64,000 nt of DNA, from the NCBI RefSeq assembly GCF_003352085.1, contig NZ_CP025804.1:2108001-2172000 (forward strand), written 5' to 3'. The notes under the pieces are model-generated. The model was given only the letters and a program-made list of their open reading frames with translations, made no database searches and was not told where the DNA came from. A program made the position numbers and the translations under genes. Shown one piece after another: positions 34,757-43,494 of this stretch; within the stretch, counting starts at the first letter, position 1; each line of letters starts with the position of its first letter. Origin of the DNA: Sulfitobacter sp. SK012 (GTDB lineage Bacteria; Pseudomonadota; Alphaproteobacteria; Rhodobacterales; Rhodobacteraceae).

Positions 34757-35269
34757 ATGGCAAACTTTGATGGTCTCTCATCTGGTAGCGGCCTTACTGA
34801 TGTGTTGAAGTTGTTCCCGCGTAATTCTGAGTTACTTCTCCGCCTCCTCAATGACATCATGTGCGCAGATGGAGCGTTATCAAGAGGAGAGCGCGAAGCG
34901 ATAGCTGCGTTCATTTCGAAGCAAAACACCACTCCCTATTGTGTTTTCTATCACACTGTATTTTCAGAGGTATTTGCTGGACCTGTTGAAGATACCAACA
35001 AACGTATCCAACCACTTTTGACATATGCCCTCGGTCTGCACAGCAAAAATTCCGACAAGATCACGGAGGCGTTCGATGCGGCACTGAGTGCTGGATGGAG
35101 CGAGGTTGCGGTTTACGAGGTTGTGGAAGTCTGCGGCATCTTTGATTTCATCAACAACATCGTACTTGCGTCAGGGATCAACACACCCGAAGGGCCAATG
35201 AATCCGTTTCCTACTGTGGACGGACTTAAAGATTCTTACGCAGCTATGGCAAATGCGATTTGTAACTGA
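34757..35269 (+). CDS. AhpD-like/carboxymuconolactone decarboxylase family protein
   Basis: 170 residues from ATG 34757. The core LSRGEREAIAAFISKQNTTPYCVFYHTVF aligns with the N-x-C-x-Y-C-x3-H motif of peroxidase-related CMD proteins: E47, C62 and H66 are kept but the first Cys is Thr. Without the CxxC pair it is unlikely to act as a disulfide peroxidase partner in the usual way. A second helix set repeats the fold (SEVAVYEVVEVCGIFDFINNIV). Confidence 0.85.
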   Translation: MANFDGLSSGSGLTDVLKLFPRNSELLLRLLNDIMCADGALSRGEREAIAAFISKQNTTPYCVFYHTVFSEVFAGPVEDTNKRIQPLLTYALGLHSKNSDKITEAFDAALSAGWSEVAVYEVVEVCGIFDFINNIVLASGINTPEGPMNPFPTVDGLKDSYAAMANAICN

Positions 35270-35617
35270 CAGTAACTCGGGCTCTCCCGACACCTTCGCC
35301 GCGCTGGTCATGAAAGGCTGGTTCAGGAAATACCGACTTTCGCTGCACCTTGTTCGAACCCAACAGATGCGGACTTTCCTGACATTCACGTTTGGCCATG
35401 TTGCTGACGCAGCTTTCGTTTGTAGTTGCGGCGGCAATACTTTTGGCGACGCAGCGAATTCACCAGAGCGGCCATTAAGAATGGTTAAAATTTGGCATTC
35501 CCAAACCACACTTTCGCTACACCGAACGTGAACTGTTACGATGCGGACTAGACGCCATTTTGCTACGGCAGCTACCATTGTCAGCTTTGCTAGCAATAGG
35601 TCCCCCCCATCGAACCC
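35270..35617. other. Gene-free stretch inside the mobile element
   Basis: No gene is visible. The text (CGCTGCACCTTGTTCG, ATGCGGACTTTCCTGAC and similar) has the look of the decayed intergenic sequence seen at 8910-9216 and 22635-23105. No strong inverted repeats. Confidence 0.45.
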
Positions 35618-36202
35618 TCAGTCAACCGCCGTGTTTCGCTCGGCACCGCGAAGCCGACTGAGTGTGACCGGTGTGACACCGAGAAAAGATGCAATCAAAT
35701 GATGGCCGAAGAGCCCTTCGTGACGCGGGAAATCTTCGCGAAACCACGCAAGGCGGTCTGCCCCGCCAAGCGCAGCAAGGCACCACTCCCGGTCAGCCTT
35801 ACGGGCCAGTTCTTGTTGCAAAATGCCGTTTGCCCATTCGCGAATTGGCTCCGACACCAACATGAGCTCAGTCAAAGCGCGGCTGTCCATGTGCGCAACT
35901 AACGCGTCCGCAACTACATCTATTGATACGAGCGAGGTCCCGTTTCTAGTTCTCGCGACATTTGGTGCGACCACGCACGGACCTGCGTTAAAGCTAACGC
36001 AAACGCCGCGGCCTTCTGGATCGCTAATTTGGCTCGTGGCGCGCCCATCAAGAATGATGTGCTCCATTGGATCTGGTTCGCCTTGCGTCGCAATGCGACG
36101 CCCCTTTTCGACAAATTCAACATTCCATGCTGCCGCGAACTCATGCGCTGCGTCTCCATTTAATGCGTTCGGGGGACATGTCAGAAAGGTAAAGAGGTCC
36201 AA
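35618..36202 (-). CDS. Crp/Fnr-family transcriptional regulator
   Basis: 194 residues, shorter than most Crp proteins. The N-terminal cyclic-nucleotide-like fold is seen in GRRIATQGEPDPMEHIILDGRATSQI, and the C-terminal winged helix in FGHHLIASFLGVTPVTLSRLRG. No FNR-type cysteine cluster. It is divergent from the small membrane protein gene at 36283 and may regulate it. Confidence 0.9.
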   Translation of the reverse strand: MDLFTFLTCPPNALNGDAAHEFAAAWNVEFVEKGRRIATQGEPDPMEHIILDGRATSQISDPEGRGVCVSFNAGPCVVAPNVARTRNGTSLVSIDVVADALVAHMDSRALTELMLVSEPIREWANGILQQELARKADREWCLAALGGADRLAWFREDFPRHEGLFGHHLIASFLGVTPVTLSRLRGAERNTAVD

Positions 36203-36282
36203 ATCGCGAATTCCTTATCAAACGATAATGCCAGCTTTGCTCGCGCTCAGTACGACGGTGCCAACGGTAAGGAGAACAACCA

Positions 36283-36828
36283 ATGAATATGACGATACCA
36301 ACTAAGCAGTACGGGCGGCAAGCGGCACTCTTCGGTCTCGCTGCCGCCGGAATCTATCTGCTGATGATCTTTGGCACTCTGGCGCACATCGAGACCGTAT
36401 CCGGCCTTCGCCCTTTCGACATGCGCCCCGGCGGATATTCGGCTGAATTGGCAGATTCGCTGATCGATGCCTTGGAATCCAGTGGAAGGTGGTACTATCT
36501 CACGCGACAAATTCCACTTGATCTAGTTTATCCCTCTCTGATGGCGCTGACCTTAATATCATTGTTCAAATGGCTTGGTTCACGAGACGTAAGTCAAAAG
36601 CCTGTTCGAATTGGAACTTGGTTTTCGATTGCGGCAGCTATCGCTGACTATTTAGAGAACGCCGGCATCTGCGTCATGATCCTGAGTTGGCCTGAAATAT
36701 CAGCCAACACTGTCTTGGCGGCAAGTGTCGCTTCCATTTTAAAATCAGGCTTAACGACGACTGCTGTCTTGATCGTCTTGCTTGGTGTCGGCTCTTGGGC
36801 GTGCAAAAGGAAACGTGCCTACGCCTGA
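36283..36828 (+). CDS. Small integral membrane protein
   Basis: 181 residues with four membrane helices (AALFGLAAAGIYLLMIFGTLA; YPSLMALTLISLFKWLG; FSIAAAIADYLENAGICVMIL; LTTTAVLIVLLGVGSW). No signature I can name. The ATG is preceded by GGTAAGGAGAACAACC, a good ribosome site. It is divergent from the Crp-like gene and followed by a strong terminator. Confidence 0.78.
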   Translation: MNMTIPTKQYGRQAALFGLAAAGIYLLMIFGTLAHIETVSGLRPFDMRPGGYSAELADSLIDALESSGRWYYLTRQIPLDLVYPSLMALTLISLFKWLGSRDVSQKPVRIGTWFSIAAAIADYLENAGICVMILSWPEISANTVLAASVASILKSGLTTTAVLIVLLGVGSWACKRKRAYA

Positions 36829-36989
36829 TCGATGCCTGTTGAAGCCCCAAGCAATGGGTTGCTATCGTCAGACGTTTCTGACCAAACCGTCGCCCATCGG
36901 CTCAAACCGAGGGTCAGAGCCAGGGCCGCCGCTTGTGGCAGTCATGAGGAAAGTCTCAACAGAGACCAAGAGGGCGCGGCCGCCACGAT

Positions 36990-37020
36990 CCCGCCTTTCG
37001 CAAAAAACACGAAAGGCGGG
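36990..37020 (+). terminator. Strong terminator between convergent genes
   Basis: CCCGCCTTTCG pairs perfectly over 11 bp with CGAAAGGCGGG around CAAAAAACA, followed by CTTT. It lies between the membrane protein gene (end 36828) and the convergent DUF4386 gene (end 37038). Confidence 0.85.
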
Positions 37021-37037
37021 CTTTCGGACGGGTTGGC

Positions 37038-37604
37038 CTAAAGTGCAAACCGTTGCGCCCACTTCCCTGGACCACGCAGTACAAGAATGAGGCCAAACAT
37101 TACCTCGAACGCGGCACCGGGGAGCAGCAGTAGCATCGACACTGTCTCAAAATTGGATGCTGCGGCAATCATCGCGACGACGAGACATACGTAGCCGATG
37201 AAACCCAACGCACCGAGCGCAGTATGAACAAACTTCGACCGGATCAGCCAGAGGCACATAGGTAAGCTGCCAAGGCCGAGTGCTATCATGCCGAGTTGAT
37301 AAAAGGTGTCGGCTGATGTCGTCAATCCAATGAAACTGCCCTGTTGTGCCATGACCGATATGCCCAACAACAAGCCTTCAGCTATACGCGCCGAGAGATA
37401 GATGCCTCCGCTGCGTGGCGCTGTTGTCGCGATCATCGGGCGCATCAGAAGTCCGATGGTAATCACGGCCACGGAATTGCCGAGGCACATGAGCAGGCCA
37501 AGCCAGTGCCACTCACTGCCCAAGAGGGCTTGGCCAACTCCGAAAAGTGGGAATGCCGCCAAGATGCACAGACCAATGATCCTAAAACTGTGTGCATCAG
37601 ACAT
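37038..37604 (-). CDS. DUF4386-like integral membrane protein
   Basis: 188 residues from ATG 37604, which overlaps the dehydrogenase stop by 8 nt. Six hydrophobic helices (IIGLCILAAFPLFGVGQAL ... MLLLLPGAAFEVMFGLILVL) with the spacing of DUF4386 proteins. A related protein is encoded on the other side of the dehydrogenase gene (38647-39375), so the dehydrogenase gene is sandwiched between two paralogous membrane genes. Role unknown. Confidence 0.78.
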   Translation of the reverse strand: MSDAHSFRIIGLCILAAFPLFGVGQALLGSEWHWLGLLMCLGNSVAVITIGLLMRPMIATTAPRSGGIYLSARIAEGLLLGISVMAQQGSFIGLTTSADTFYQLGMIALGLGSLPMCLWLIRSKFVHTALGALGFIGYVCLVVAMIAAASNFETVSMLLLLPGAAFEVMFGLILVLRGPGKWAQRFAL

Positions 37605-38634
37605 GAGCTGTCTCCGCCATTTGAAGATCTTCGTCATCATGGAAATGCGCGTTACTTTGAGATTTGATCGTCACAACGACGTTGCCCTTCTTGTGCCCAG
37701 TATCGACATGGGTATGCGCGGCAATCATTTGGGAAAAATCAAAGCTTCGGTCGATGACCGGATGGAAATCTCCGGCAGCTGCGAGATCAACGACTTTGCG
37801 CAGGATATTGACTGACTCTGACGCCACACCGCCAATCAGACGCTTGCCGCGCAACCGGGCCTTGAGCCAACCCAAGATCATGTCGGATGTAGATCCTGCG
37901 ATCAGCAGCATACGACCGTTTGGCACCAAGGCGTGCCGCGCCCGGTCCCAAGGTGCTGTGTCAACGGTATCCACGACCATGTCGTATTGCGGGCCTTCTT
38001 TGGTAAAGTCTTGCGTGTTGTAGTCGATGACATGGTCGGCCCCGATGTTACGCACGAGATCTACATTTGTGGCGCTGCAGATGCCCGTCACTTCGGCCCC
38101 GAAGTGCTTGGCGAGTTGCACGCAGGCAGAGCCGACAGATCCGGACGCCCCGTTGATCAGAACCCGTTCACCTGCGCGTAATCTCCCCTTATTGATCAGA
38201 AAATCATATGCGGTTGTGGCCCCAAATGGGATGGCTGCTGCTTCCTCGAAGTTCAGGGTTTCAGGTTTGCGGACGACCTTTCCATCGGCTGGCATCGTGA
38301 TGTATTCCGCATGCGCGCCAAATCCTGCGCCTGGAAAACCGATGACAGCATCCCCAGGTTGGAAAGTGGTCACATCTGCACCGATGGCTTCGACTACGCC
38401 GGATAGATCAGTTCCAAGAACTGGCTTGCGGGGGCGCGTTATGCCGAAGACAAGTCGTCCAACAAGTCCTAACCCAGCGGGCATCGTCAAGCTGCGGGCT
38501 CGCCAGTCACCCGCACTGACGGTGGTTGCAACAATACGGATCAGCACTTCGTTTGCTTTAGGTGTTGGGGTTGGCAGTTCAACGAAATTCAAAACGCCGG
38601 GGCCGCCGTATTCAGTATAAGTATAGGCATACAT
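37597..38634 (-). CDS. Zinc-free MDR dehydrogenase / quinone oxidoreductase-like
   Basis: 345 residues. It has the GroES-like N-terminal domain (MYAYTYTEYGGPGVL, LGTDLSGVVEAIGADV) and Rossmann motif INGASGSVGSACVQLAKHFGAEVTG with NAD(P) binding; the structural zinc cysteine cluster is absent, as in NADPH:quinone oxidoreductases. After the family end (HKKGNVVVTI) it carries an extra charged tail (SNAHFHDDEDLQMAETAHV). It would reduce quinones or enones. A fragment of a close relative occurs at 47628-47705. Confidence 0.92.
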   Translation of the reverse strand: MYAYTYTEYGGPGVLNFVELPTPTPKANEVLIRIVATTVSAGDWRARSLTMPAGLGLVGRLVFGITRPRKPVLGTDLSGVVEAIGADVTTFQPGDAVIGFPGAGFGAHAEYITMPADGKVVRKPETLNFEEAAAIPFGATTAYDFLINKGRLRAGERVLINGASGSVGSACVQLAKHFGAEVTGICSATNVDLVRNIGADHVIDYNTQDFTKEGPQYDMVVDTVDTAPWDRARHALVPNGRMLLIAGSTSDMILGWLKARLRGKRLIGGVASESVNILRKVVDLAAAGDFHPVIDRSFDFSQMIAAHTHVDTGHKKGNVVVTIKSQSNAHFHDDEDLQMAETAHV

Positions 38635-38646
38635 TTCAAAAGCTCC

Positions 38647-39375
38647 TTAAGCTGTCTGAGGAGTGGAAACGGTTTGGGCAGTATTGCCGCGCAGGCCACG
38701 GATAAGCAGCCAAAACCCGAACCCAAGCTCCGCGATCGTAACAATCACGAGCAATCCGATAATGGTGATGTCCAGTGCTGCAACATCAGTGAACGTCAGC
38801 TCAACAAGGCCTTGGATCAGATAGCCAAACGCCCCGATAAACAGACCCCAGCCAAGTAGATGCGGCACCAATCTGGAATGCAGGATAATCCATCCAAGGG
38901 CCAGCAAATGTGCGCCAAAGAAAAGCTGCCAGACGTAAATACCAAGGGCATGCGCCTCGAAAAAGACTTGCGCAAAGGCCTGACTGTCAGTCGGGTCAAG
39001 CCCCATTGGTTGGGTCAACAGCACGTAGGGCATAACCCACAACAACAGGTTGATCGCCATGACGACGATCATACCCAAACGGGATACCATCGCGATAAGG
39101 GCAAGCCTTGGGCTGGTGGTGCGAAACATCTGATACAGGATAACCGTGATCGCGATCTCCAGCAGGATGACCGCGCTATCTGCAAGCACGCCCAATCGAA
39201 ACAACCCAAGCTGGCCCATCAGATTGGCAGCTGTGGACGAGGCATCTCCTGTTACGACGATTTGCGCCGGCACATAGCCAATGCTGAAACCGCCGCAAAC
39301 GGCAATGGTGAGGTAGAGCGCGCCTGCAATGCGGGCATCTTTCAGGTTCAATGTGTTTTGAATGTCCTTCGACAT
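38647..39375 (-). CDS. DUF4386 domain-containing membrane protein
   Basis: 242 residues from ATG 39375 (preceded by AAAGGAAATCCC). Six or more helices; DARIAGALYLTIAVCGGFSIGYVPAQIVVTGD and FFEAHALGIYVWQLFFGAHLLALGWII are typical of DUF4386. It lies 12 nt upstream of the dehydrogenase gene and is divergent from a LysR gene, so the three minus genes likely form a LysR-controlled operon. Function of the family is unknown. Confidence 0.88.
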   Translation of the reverse strand: MSKDIQNTLNLKDARIAGALYLTIAVCGGFSIGYVPAQIVVTGDASSTAANLMGQLGLFRLGVLADSAVILLEIAITVILYQMFRTTSPRLALIAMVSRLGMIVVMAINLLLWVMPYVLLTQPMGLDPTDSQAFAQVFFEAHALGIYVWQLFFGAHLLALGWIILHSRLVPHLLGWGLFIGAFGYLIQGLVELTFTDVAALDITIIGLLVIVTIAELGFGFWLLIRGLRGNTAQTVSTPQTA

Positions 39376-39523
39376 GGGATTTCCTTTCATGGGCCAAAGC
39401 GCGACTGGCGCTTTTGGGCAAAACCGAATTTCGGGGGTCGGCGTAAAGATGTTGACTTCGGTTTAGTACGTCCGTGCAGCTATGCGAATTGACCAAATCC
39501 TGTGATTTGATATGCATATTTGC

Positions 39524-40414
39524 ATGGATTGGCGCTCAGTAAAATTTGATTGGAACAAAGCACGGGCTTTCTTGGTCACGGCTGAGGAAGGATCGTTGTC
39601 AGCCGCCGCGCGTGCATTGGGCATGGCCCAACCAACTCTTGGGCGTCAGGTAGACGGGCTTGAGCAGGAACTGGGAATCGTTTTGTTTGAGCGTGTCGGT
39701 CGCGGCCTCACACTCACGCCAAGTGGGTTAGAACTGCTGGACCATGTACGCGACATGGGAGAGGCTGCAGGTCGTGTCTCGATGACGGCTCTCGGCCAAT
39801 CGCAAGCATTAGAAGGCACGATCTGCATCTCGGCCAGCGAGACCTATGCCGTGGTGCTGCTACCGCCAATCATTGCTAGATTACGCATCATGGAACCCGG
39901 CATTCAGGTTGAGATTGTCGTGGCCAATCATGCCAGCGACCTTCGTCGCCGCGAGGCCGATATCGCCATCCGCAATTTCCGGCCCACCGAACCCGATCTG
40001 ATCGCCAAAAGGATCGGCGATGCTGATGCGGTGCTTTATGCAACACCGGACTATATTGAAAAGATAGGTAACCCAACGAAGCCCTACGATCTGCGTCACG
40101 CTGACTTCGTGAATATGGATCATGGCGGCATGATGCTCAAAGGTCTCAACACGCTCGGGCTTGGCCTGACTGAGGCGAACTTTCCGCTTCTTACCGAAAG
40201 TTATCTGGTTATGTGGGAACTTGTGCGCCAGGGAGCGGCTATCGGCATTCTGGACGCTTATATCGGCGACGCGGACCCCATCGTGCGCCGCGTTCTCCCT
40301 GATCTCGAACCGCTCATCTTCCCGATCTGGCTTGTCGCCCACCGAGAACTCTCAACAAGCCGCCGCATTCGCAGGGTCTATGATTTTCTGGCAGAAGAAC
40401 TGAGGCGGGGTTAA
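39524..40414 (+). CDS. LysR-family regulator (first of three)
   Basis: 296 residues from ATG 39524; ATG 39512 is an alternative. HTH: ARAFLVTAEEGSLSAAARALGMAQPTLGRQVDGLEQELGIVLFERVGRG, then the two-lobed effector domain. It is divergent from the DUF4386/dehydrogenase/DUF4386 operon, its likely target. A short inverted repeat (ATGCA/TGCAT, 39512-39525) overlaps the start codon. Confidence 0.94.
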   Translation: MDWRSVKFDWNKARAFLVTAEEGSLSAAARALGMAQPTLGRQVDGLEQELGIVLFERVGRGLTLTPSGLELLDHVRDMGEAAGRVSMTALGQSQALEGTICISASETYAVVLLPPIIARLRIMEPGIQVEIVVANHASDLRRREADIAIRNFRPTEPDLIAKRIGDADAVLYATPDYIEKIGNPTKPYDLRHADFVNMDHGGMMLKGLNTLGLGLTEANFPLLTESYLVMWELVRQGAAIGILDAYIGDADPIVRRVLPDLEPLIFPIWLVAHRELSTSRRIRRVYDFLAEELRRG

Positions 40415-40416
40415 CT

Positions 40417-41031
40417 TCAGGACGCAGTATCGACAGGGGAGATAATGCCCGTGAGCAATCTGTCGGTCATCATCTTAGCGTAGGTCCAAGGGTAGTCACG
40501 GATCGTATTGAGACAAAGTGCGATGCCTATCATTCCAGATATCAGTGTGTCGGTGCTTGCTTTGACGTTGCTCTCATTTTGAAGAATGTCCTGCACCAGA
40601 TCCGAAAACATCTGAAAGTGTGCCAACGTTTCTTCGTCCATGACAAATGTGCTGACGTCCGACCGCGTTACGTCGTTCGACATAAAGACGAGCCTAAAAT
40701 GGTCGGGATGATCGACCCAATAAGATACAAAGGTATGCGCAGCCATTTGTAGACGTTCAGCCGGTGCATCGATCCGTTCTAATTTTCCTTGAATTTCGCT
40801 GGACATGTCGGCAAGAACATCCGCCCACAGATATCGTAGAATATCGTGTTTGCCCTCAAAATGCGCATAGATCGTCATCGGGGCACATCCGACCTCCTTG
40901 GCAAGACGGCGCATCGAAACCGCATCAAAACCTTCTGCGCGATAGATCGCGAGTGCTTGCTTTGCGATCTTTGATCTGTACTCCGCAATGTCACTCTCGC
41001 TGCGGGGCGGCCTGCCTGCGGTCTTAGCCAT
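40417..41031 (-). CDS. TetR-family transcriptional regulator
   Basis: 204 residues from ATG 41031 (MAKTAGRPPRSESD). HTH: FDAVSMRRLAKEVGCAPMTIYAHFEGKHDILRYL, followed by a TetR_C-type ligand domain. The stop lies 3 nt from the convergent LysR stop. It is divergent from the DUF4345 gene across a palindrome (41105-41116) and probably represses both. Confidence 0.93.
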   Translation of the reverse strand: MAKTAGRPPRSESDIAEYRSKIAKQALAIYRAEGFDAVSMRRLAKEVGCAPMTIYAHFEGKHDILRYLWADVLADMSSEIQGKLERIDAPAERLQMAAHTFVSYWVDHPDHFRLVFMSNDVTRSDVSTFVMDEETLAHFQMFSDLVQDILQNESNVKASTDTLISGMIGIALCLNTIRDYPWTYAKMMTDRLLTGIISPVDTAS

Positions 41032-41104
41032 GGGTTGGGTTCTCCAATAGTATTTTAGCACGCGTCACAAATAATGCTTGCGTTGTCAAGGCTACATTAA
41101 TATA

Positions 41105-41116
41105 GAACGCGTACTA
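41105..41116. promoter_or_regulatory. Candidate TetR operator
   Basis: AGAACGCGTACT is a 12-bp near-perfect palindrome (one mismatched pair) in the divergent promoter region. Half of it recurs inverted at 41055-41065 (TTAGCACGCGT against ACGCGTACTAA), a likely second binding site. Confidence 0.55.
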
Positions 41117-41159
41117 AATAAAATGGATACCCAGCAGAACTCCCTCAAGGAACATGGAA

Positions 41160-41585
41160 ATGAAAAAGATCAATTTACTGAATCTGGTTGTCACCATTGT
41201 CGGCGTAGCCATCATCTTTCTAGGACTGAACGTTGGTCTAGGTGGGATCAAAACACTCGGCTGGCAATCGACACGCGACTTCGTGGCGATCATGGATGCT
41301 GCAATATTCCACGCTCAGGATAGCCACATAAGGTTCATTGGTGGTATCTGGTTTGGTGTCGGTGCCGCCTTCGTAATCGGCGGTCTTGCGATGCGTACGT
41401 TCCGCCCAACATTGATCATTCTGTCGGCGATGATCGCGATCGCGGGCCTATTCCGGCTGAGTGACATCGACAGCGGTGTGATATTCAGCGCGGCAATTGC
41501 CCCGTCAATTGCACTGGAACTCATTGGCTTTCCGCTTCTTGCGTGGTGGCTCGTCGTGTCGGGAAGACGAGAGGATCAGAGCTGA
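41160..41585 (+). CDS. DUF4345 membrane protein
   Basis: 141 residues (ATG 41154 would add two). Four helices; GLNVGLGGIKTLGWQSTRDFVAIMD followed by SHIRFIGGIWFGVGAAFVIGG matches DUF4345. Target of the divergent TetR is likely. Its last 65 nt overlap the convergent gene at 41521. Confidence 0.85.
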   Translation: MKKINLLNLVVTIVGVAIIFLGLNVGLGGIKTLGWQSTRDFVAIMDAAIFHAQDSHIRFIGGIWFGVGAAFVIGGLAMRTFRPTLIILSAMIAIAGLFRLSDIDSGVIFSAAIAPSIALELIGFPLLAWWLVVSGRREDQS

Positions 41586-42135
41586 CAGTTAGGCAAACAC
41601 TTTTTGACACTCTCGTTGCCCCGCTCGAATCCCGAATGGACGGTGAACACGGGGCGGCGCAATTGGCCATGTCGCCGCCAAGCAAGCGTGCAAAAATCAT
41701 GACATGTGTGATTAGTAACAACGGCACCAGGAATGTCGGGATGTACCAAACAGCGGCAAAGTAAGGGACTGCTTCTGCTTGCCGCAACGCGTTGAGCAAA
41801 TCGGCAATACCTACTAGGCTAAAAACCCAAACCAACGCCATGGCCACGGGCCAATTTCTCCGCAAAGCAATCAAGGCAAGTATCGCAAGAATCCCGCTGG
41901 CAAAATCACCATAGGCTGCGGCAGTGGCAAAGGTGCTTGGTATGCCCTCCTTGACGCCTGCTGGTGTCAAGAATGTGAGTCCGATGTGGCGGAATGCGTG
42001 TGGAAGGATCAGCAACCCTAAAGCAACTTGTTTAGATTTATGAGCAAGCCAAGGTGCGGCATACCATTTTGCAATCAAAGCGAAGACAATTACACTCAAG
42101 ACAAATTGAACGCCAAATATTTCAAGGGTTTCCAT
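41521..42135 (-). CDS. Membrane protein with extended C-terminal tail
   Basis: 204 residues with five helices (LSVIVFALIAKWYAAPWL ... FLVPLLLITHVMIFARLL). After the last helix an untypical tail of about 50 residues (Ser/Arg/Thr rich) runs antisense into the DUF4345 gene, as if the original stop near 41670 had been lost by mutation or frameshift. Function not recognised; HAFRHIGLTFLTPAGV is a conserved-looking motif. Confidence 0.7.
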   Translation of the reverse strand: METLEIFGVQFVLSVIVFALIAKWYAAPWLAHKSKQVALGLLILPHAFRHIGLTFLTPAGVKEGIPSTFATAAAYGDFASGILAILALIALRRNWPVAMALVWVFSLVGIADLLNALRQAEAVPYFAAVWYIPTFLVPLLLITHVMIFARLLGGDMANCAAPCSPSIRDSSGATRVSKSVCLTVSSDPLVFPTRRATTQEAESQ

Positions 42136-42195
42136 AGGTATTCTCCAGATAATTTACGTGAGCGGAGGCATTCCTGCCACGGGGAGCCAACTTTT

Positions 42196-42393
42196 CTATG
42201 AGTGTGAAACGTAGTGACAAATGGCCGCAAGCTTGACCATTCTCTCCTCCATGATGGATGTCCTCTTTTGAAGAGCCGCGACCACATGCTCAGTGGGATC
42301 AAAATCCATCGCGTCCTCATAGGCGGCGATGGCTCGGTAAAACCGTTTCCAAAATGGGACTCCTGCACTTGTTGGATGAGAAATCGTGGGCAT
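42196..42393 (-). CDS. Small hypothetical protein
   Basis: 65 residues; the ATG at 42393 has a good ribosome site (AAAGGAAA, 5 nt before it). The product is soluble and helical (WKRFYRAIAAYEDAMDFDPTEHVVAALQKRTSIMEERM). It lies between a membrane protein gene and a hydrolase gene in the same direction. Function unknown. Confidence 0.65.
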   Translation of the reverse strand: MPTISHPTSAGVPFWKRFYRAIAAYEDAMDFDPTEHVVAALQKRTSIMEERMVKLAAICHYVSHS

Positions 42394-42474
42394 GGTATTT
42401 CCTTTGGTTTTGTCAGCCAGGCTGGATACCGCACCTCTTTGAAGGGCGCGGTATCTGCCGGTTCTTCTGGCGTG

Positions 42475-43455
42475 TTATGGGGTAGTATTTTGATCTAGGA
42501 ACTCGATCATCCCAGCCGCGATATTGATGCCGAATTCTTCAAGCGCGAAGTGGCCGGTGTCGAGCAAATGGAACTCAATGTTATTCAGGTCGCGCTTGTA
42601 CGGATGTGCGCCATCGGCAGGGAATATATGGTCGTTCTTACCCCACATCAGCAATGTCGGCGGTTGATATTCACGAAACAGCGCCTGCCATTTTGGGTAT
42701 TCAGCTACGTTGGTACCGTAGTCGAGGAACATGGCCAGTTGGACCTCTTGATTGCCTGGACGATCCAGCAGGTACTGAACGTGCCAGAAATTGTCAGGGC
42801 TGATCGCGTCAGGGTTTTGCGTGCCATGGGTGAATTGCCATTTCGTCGCTTCCATTCCCAAAAACCCGCGCAGTGCGTCGCCATTTTCGGTTGAGGGTTC
42901 AGCCCAATAGGCTTTGATCGGATCCCAGAATTCGCGCAGACCTTCCTCATAGGCATTGCCGTTCTGGATGATGAAGCCCGACACCCGCTCCGGATGTTGT
43001 GCAAACATTCGAAAGCCGACAGGCGCGCCGTAATCCATCAAATAGACCGCGTAGTTGTTGACATCCTTGCGATCCAAAAGTGTGATCATCATCTCCGCGA
43101 CCTTGGCGAAGGAGTAATCGAACTCCTCTGCCAATGGCATGTCTGACGCCCCGAAACCGGGATAGTCTGGCGCAATGACATGGTAGTTGGCAGCAAGCTC
43201 GGGGATGAGATTGCGGAACATGTGTGACGACGTTGGAAAGCCATGCAAAAGCAAGATCGTTGGTTTGGCCGGATCACCAGCCTCACGATATGCGATCCTG
43301 ATGCCATCAATGATTTCCGAGTGAAACGACGTTTGTGTCACATCGATCATGGCGTTGGTTTCAACCGCGAAGGCGGGTGACGCGGCGATATTGGGGGATG
43401 CAAGGGTCAAAGCCAGAAAGCTCGCGCAGAGTGCCGACTTAATCGGATTGGTCAT
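42475..43455 (-). CDS. Exported alpha/beta hydrolase with Asp nucleophile
   Basis: 326 residues with a signal peptide (residues 1-30). Oxyanion motif HGFPTSSHMF, nucleophile elbow YLMDYGAPVG with Asp141, acid in WGKNDHIFPADG, and catalytic His in DTGHFALEE. An Asp nucleophile is the mark of haloalkane dehalogenases and epoxide hydrolases rather than esterases. The substrate is unknown. It belongs to the redox/electrophile cargo of the element. Confidence 0.9.
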   Translation of the reverse strand: MTNPIKSALCASFLALTLASPNIAASPAFAVETNAMIDVTQTSFHSEIIDGIRIAYREAGDPAKPTILLLHGFPTSSHMFRNLIPELAANYHVIAPDYPGFGASDMPLAEEFDYSFAKVAEMMITLLDRKDVNNYAVYLMDYGAPVGFRMFAQHPERVSGFIIQNGNAYEEGLREFWDPIKAYWAEPSTENGDALRGFLGMEATKWQFTHGTQNPDAISPDNFWHVQYLLDRPGNQEVQLAMFLDYGTNVAEYPKWQALFREYQPPTLLMWGKNDHIFPADGAHPYKRDLNNIEFHLLDTGHFALEEFGINIAAGMIEFLDQNTTP

Positions 43456-43494
43456 TTTGGTTTCCTTTTTGGTGGGGTGAATGTGAGGCGCTGA

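Noticed and set aside
36782..37090. 102-residue plus-strand frame
   Set aside because: Covers a strong terminator and the end of a convergent gene; product is low-complexity and basic.
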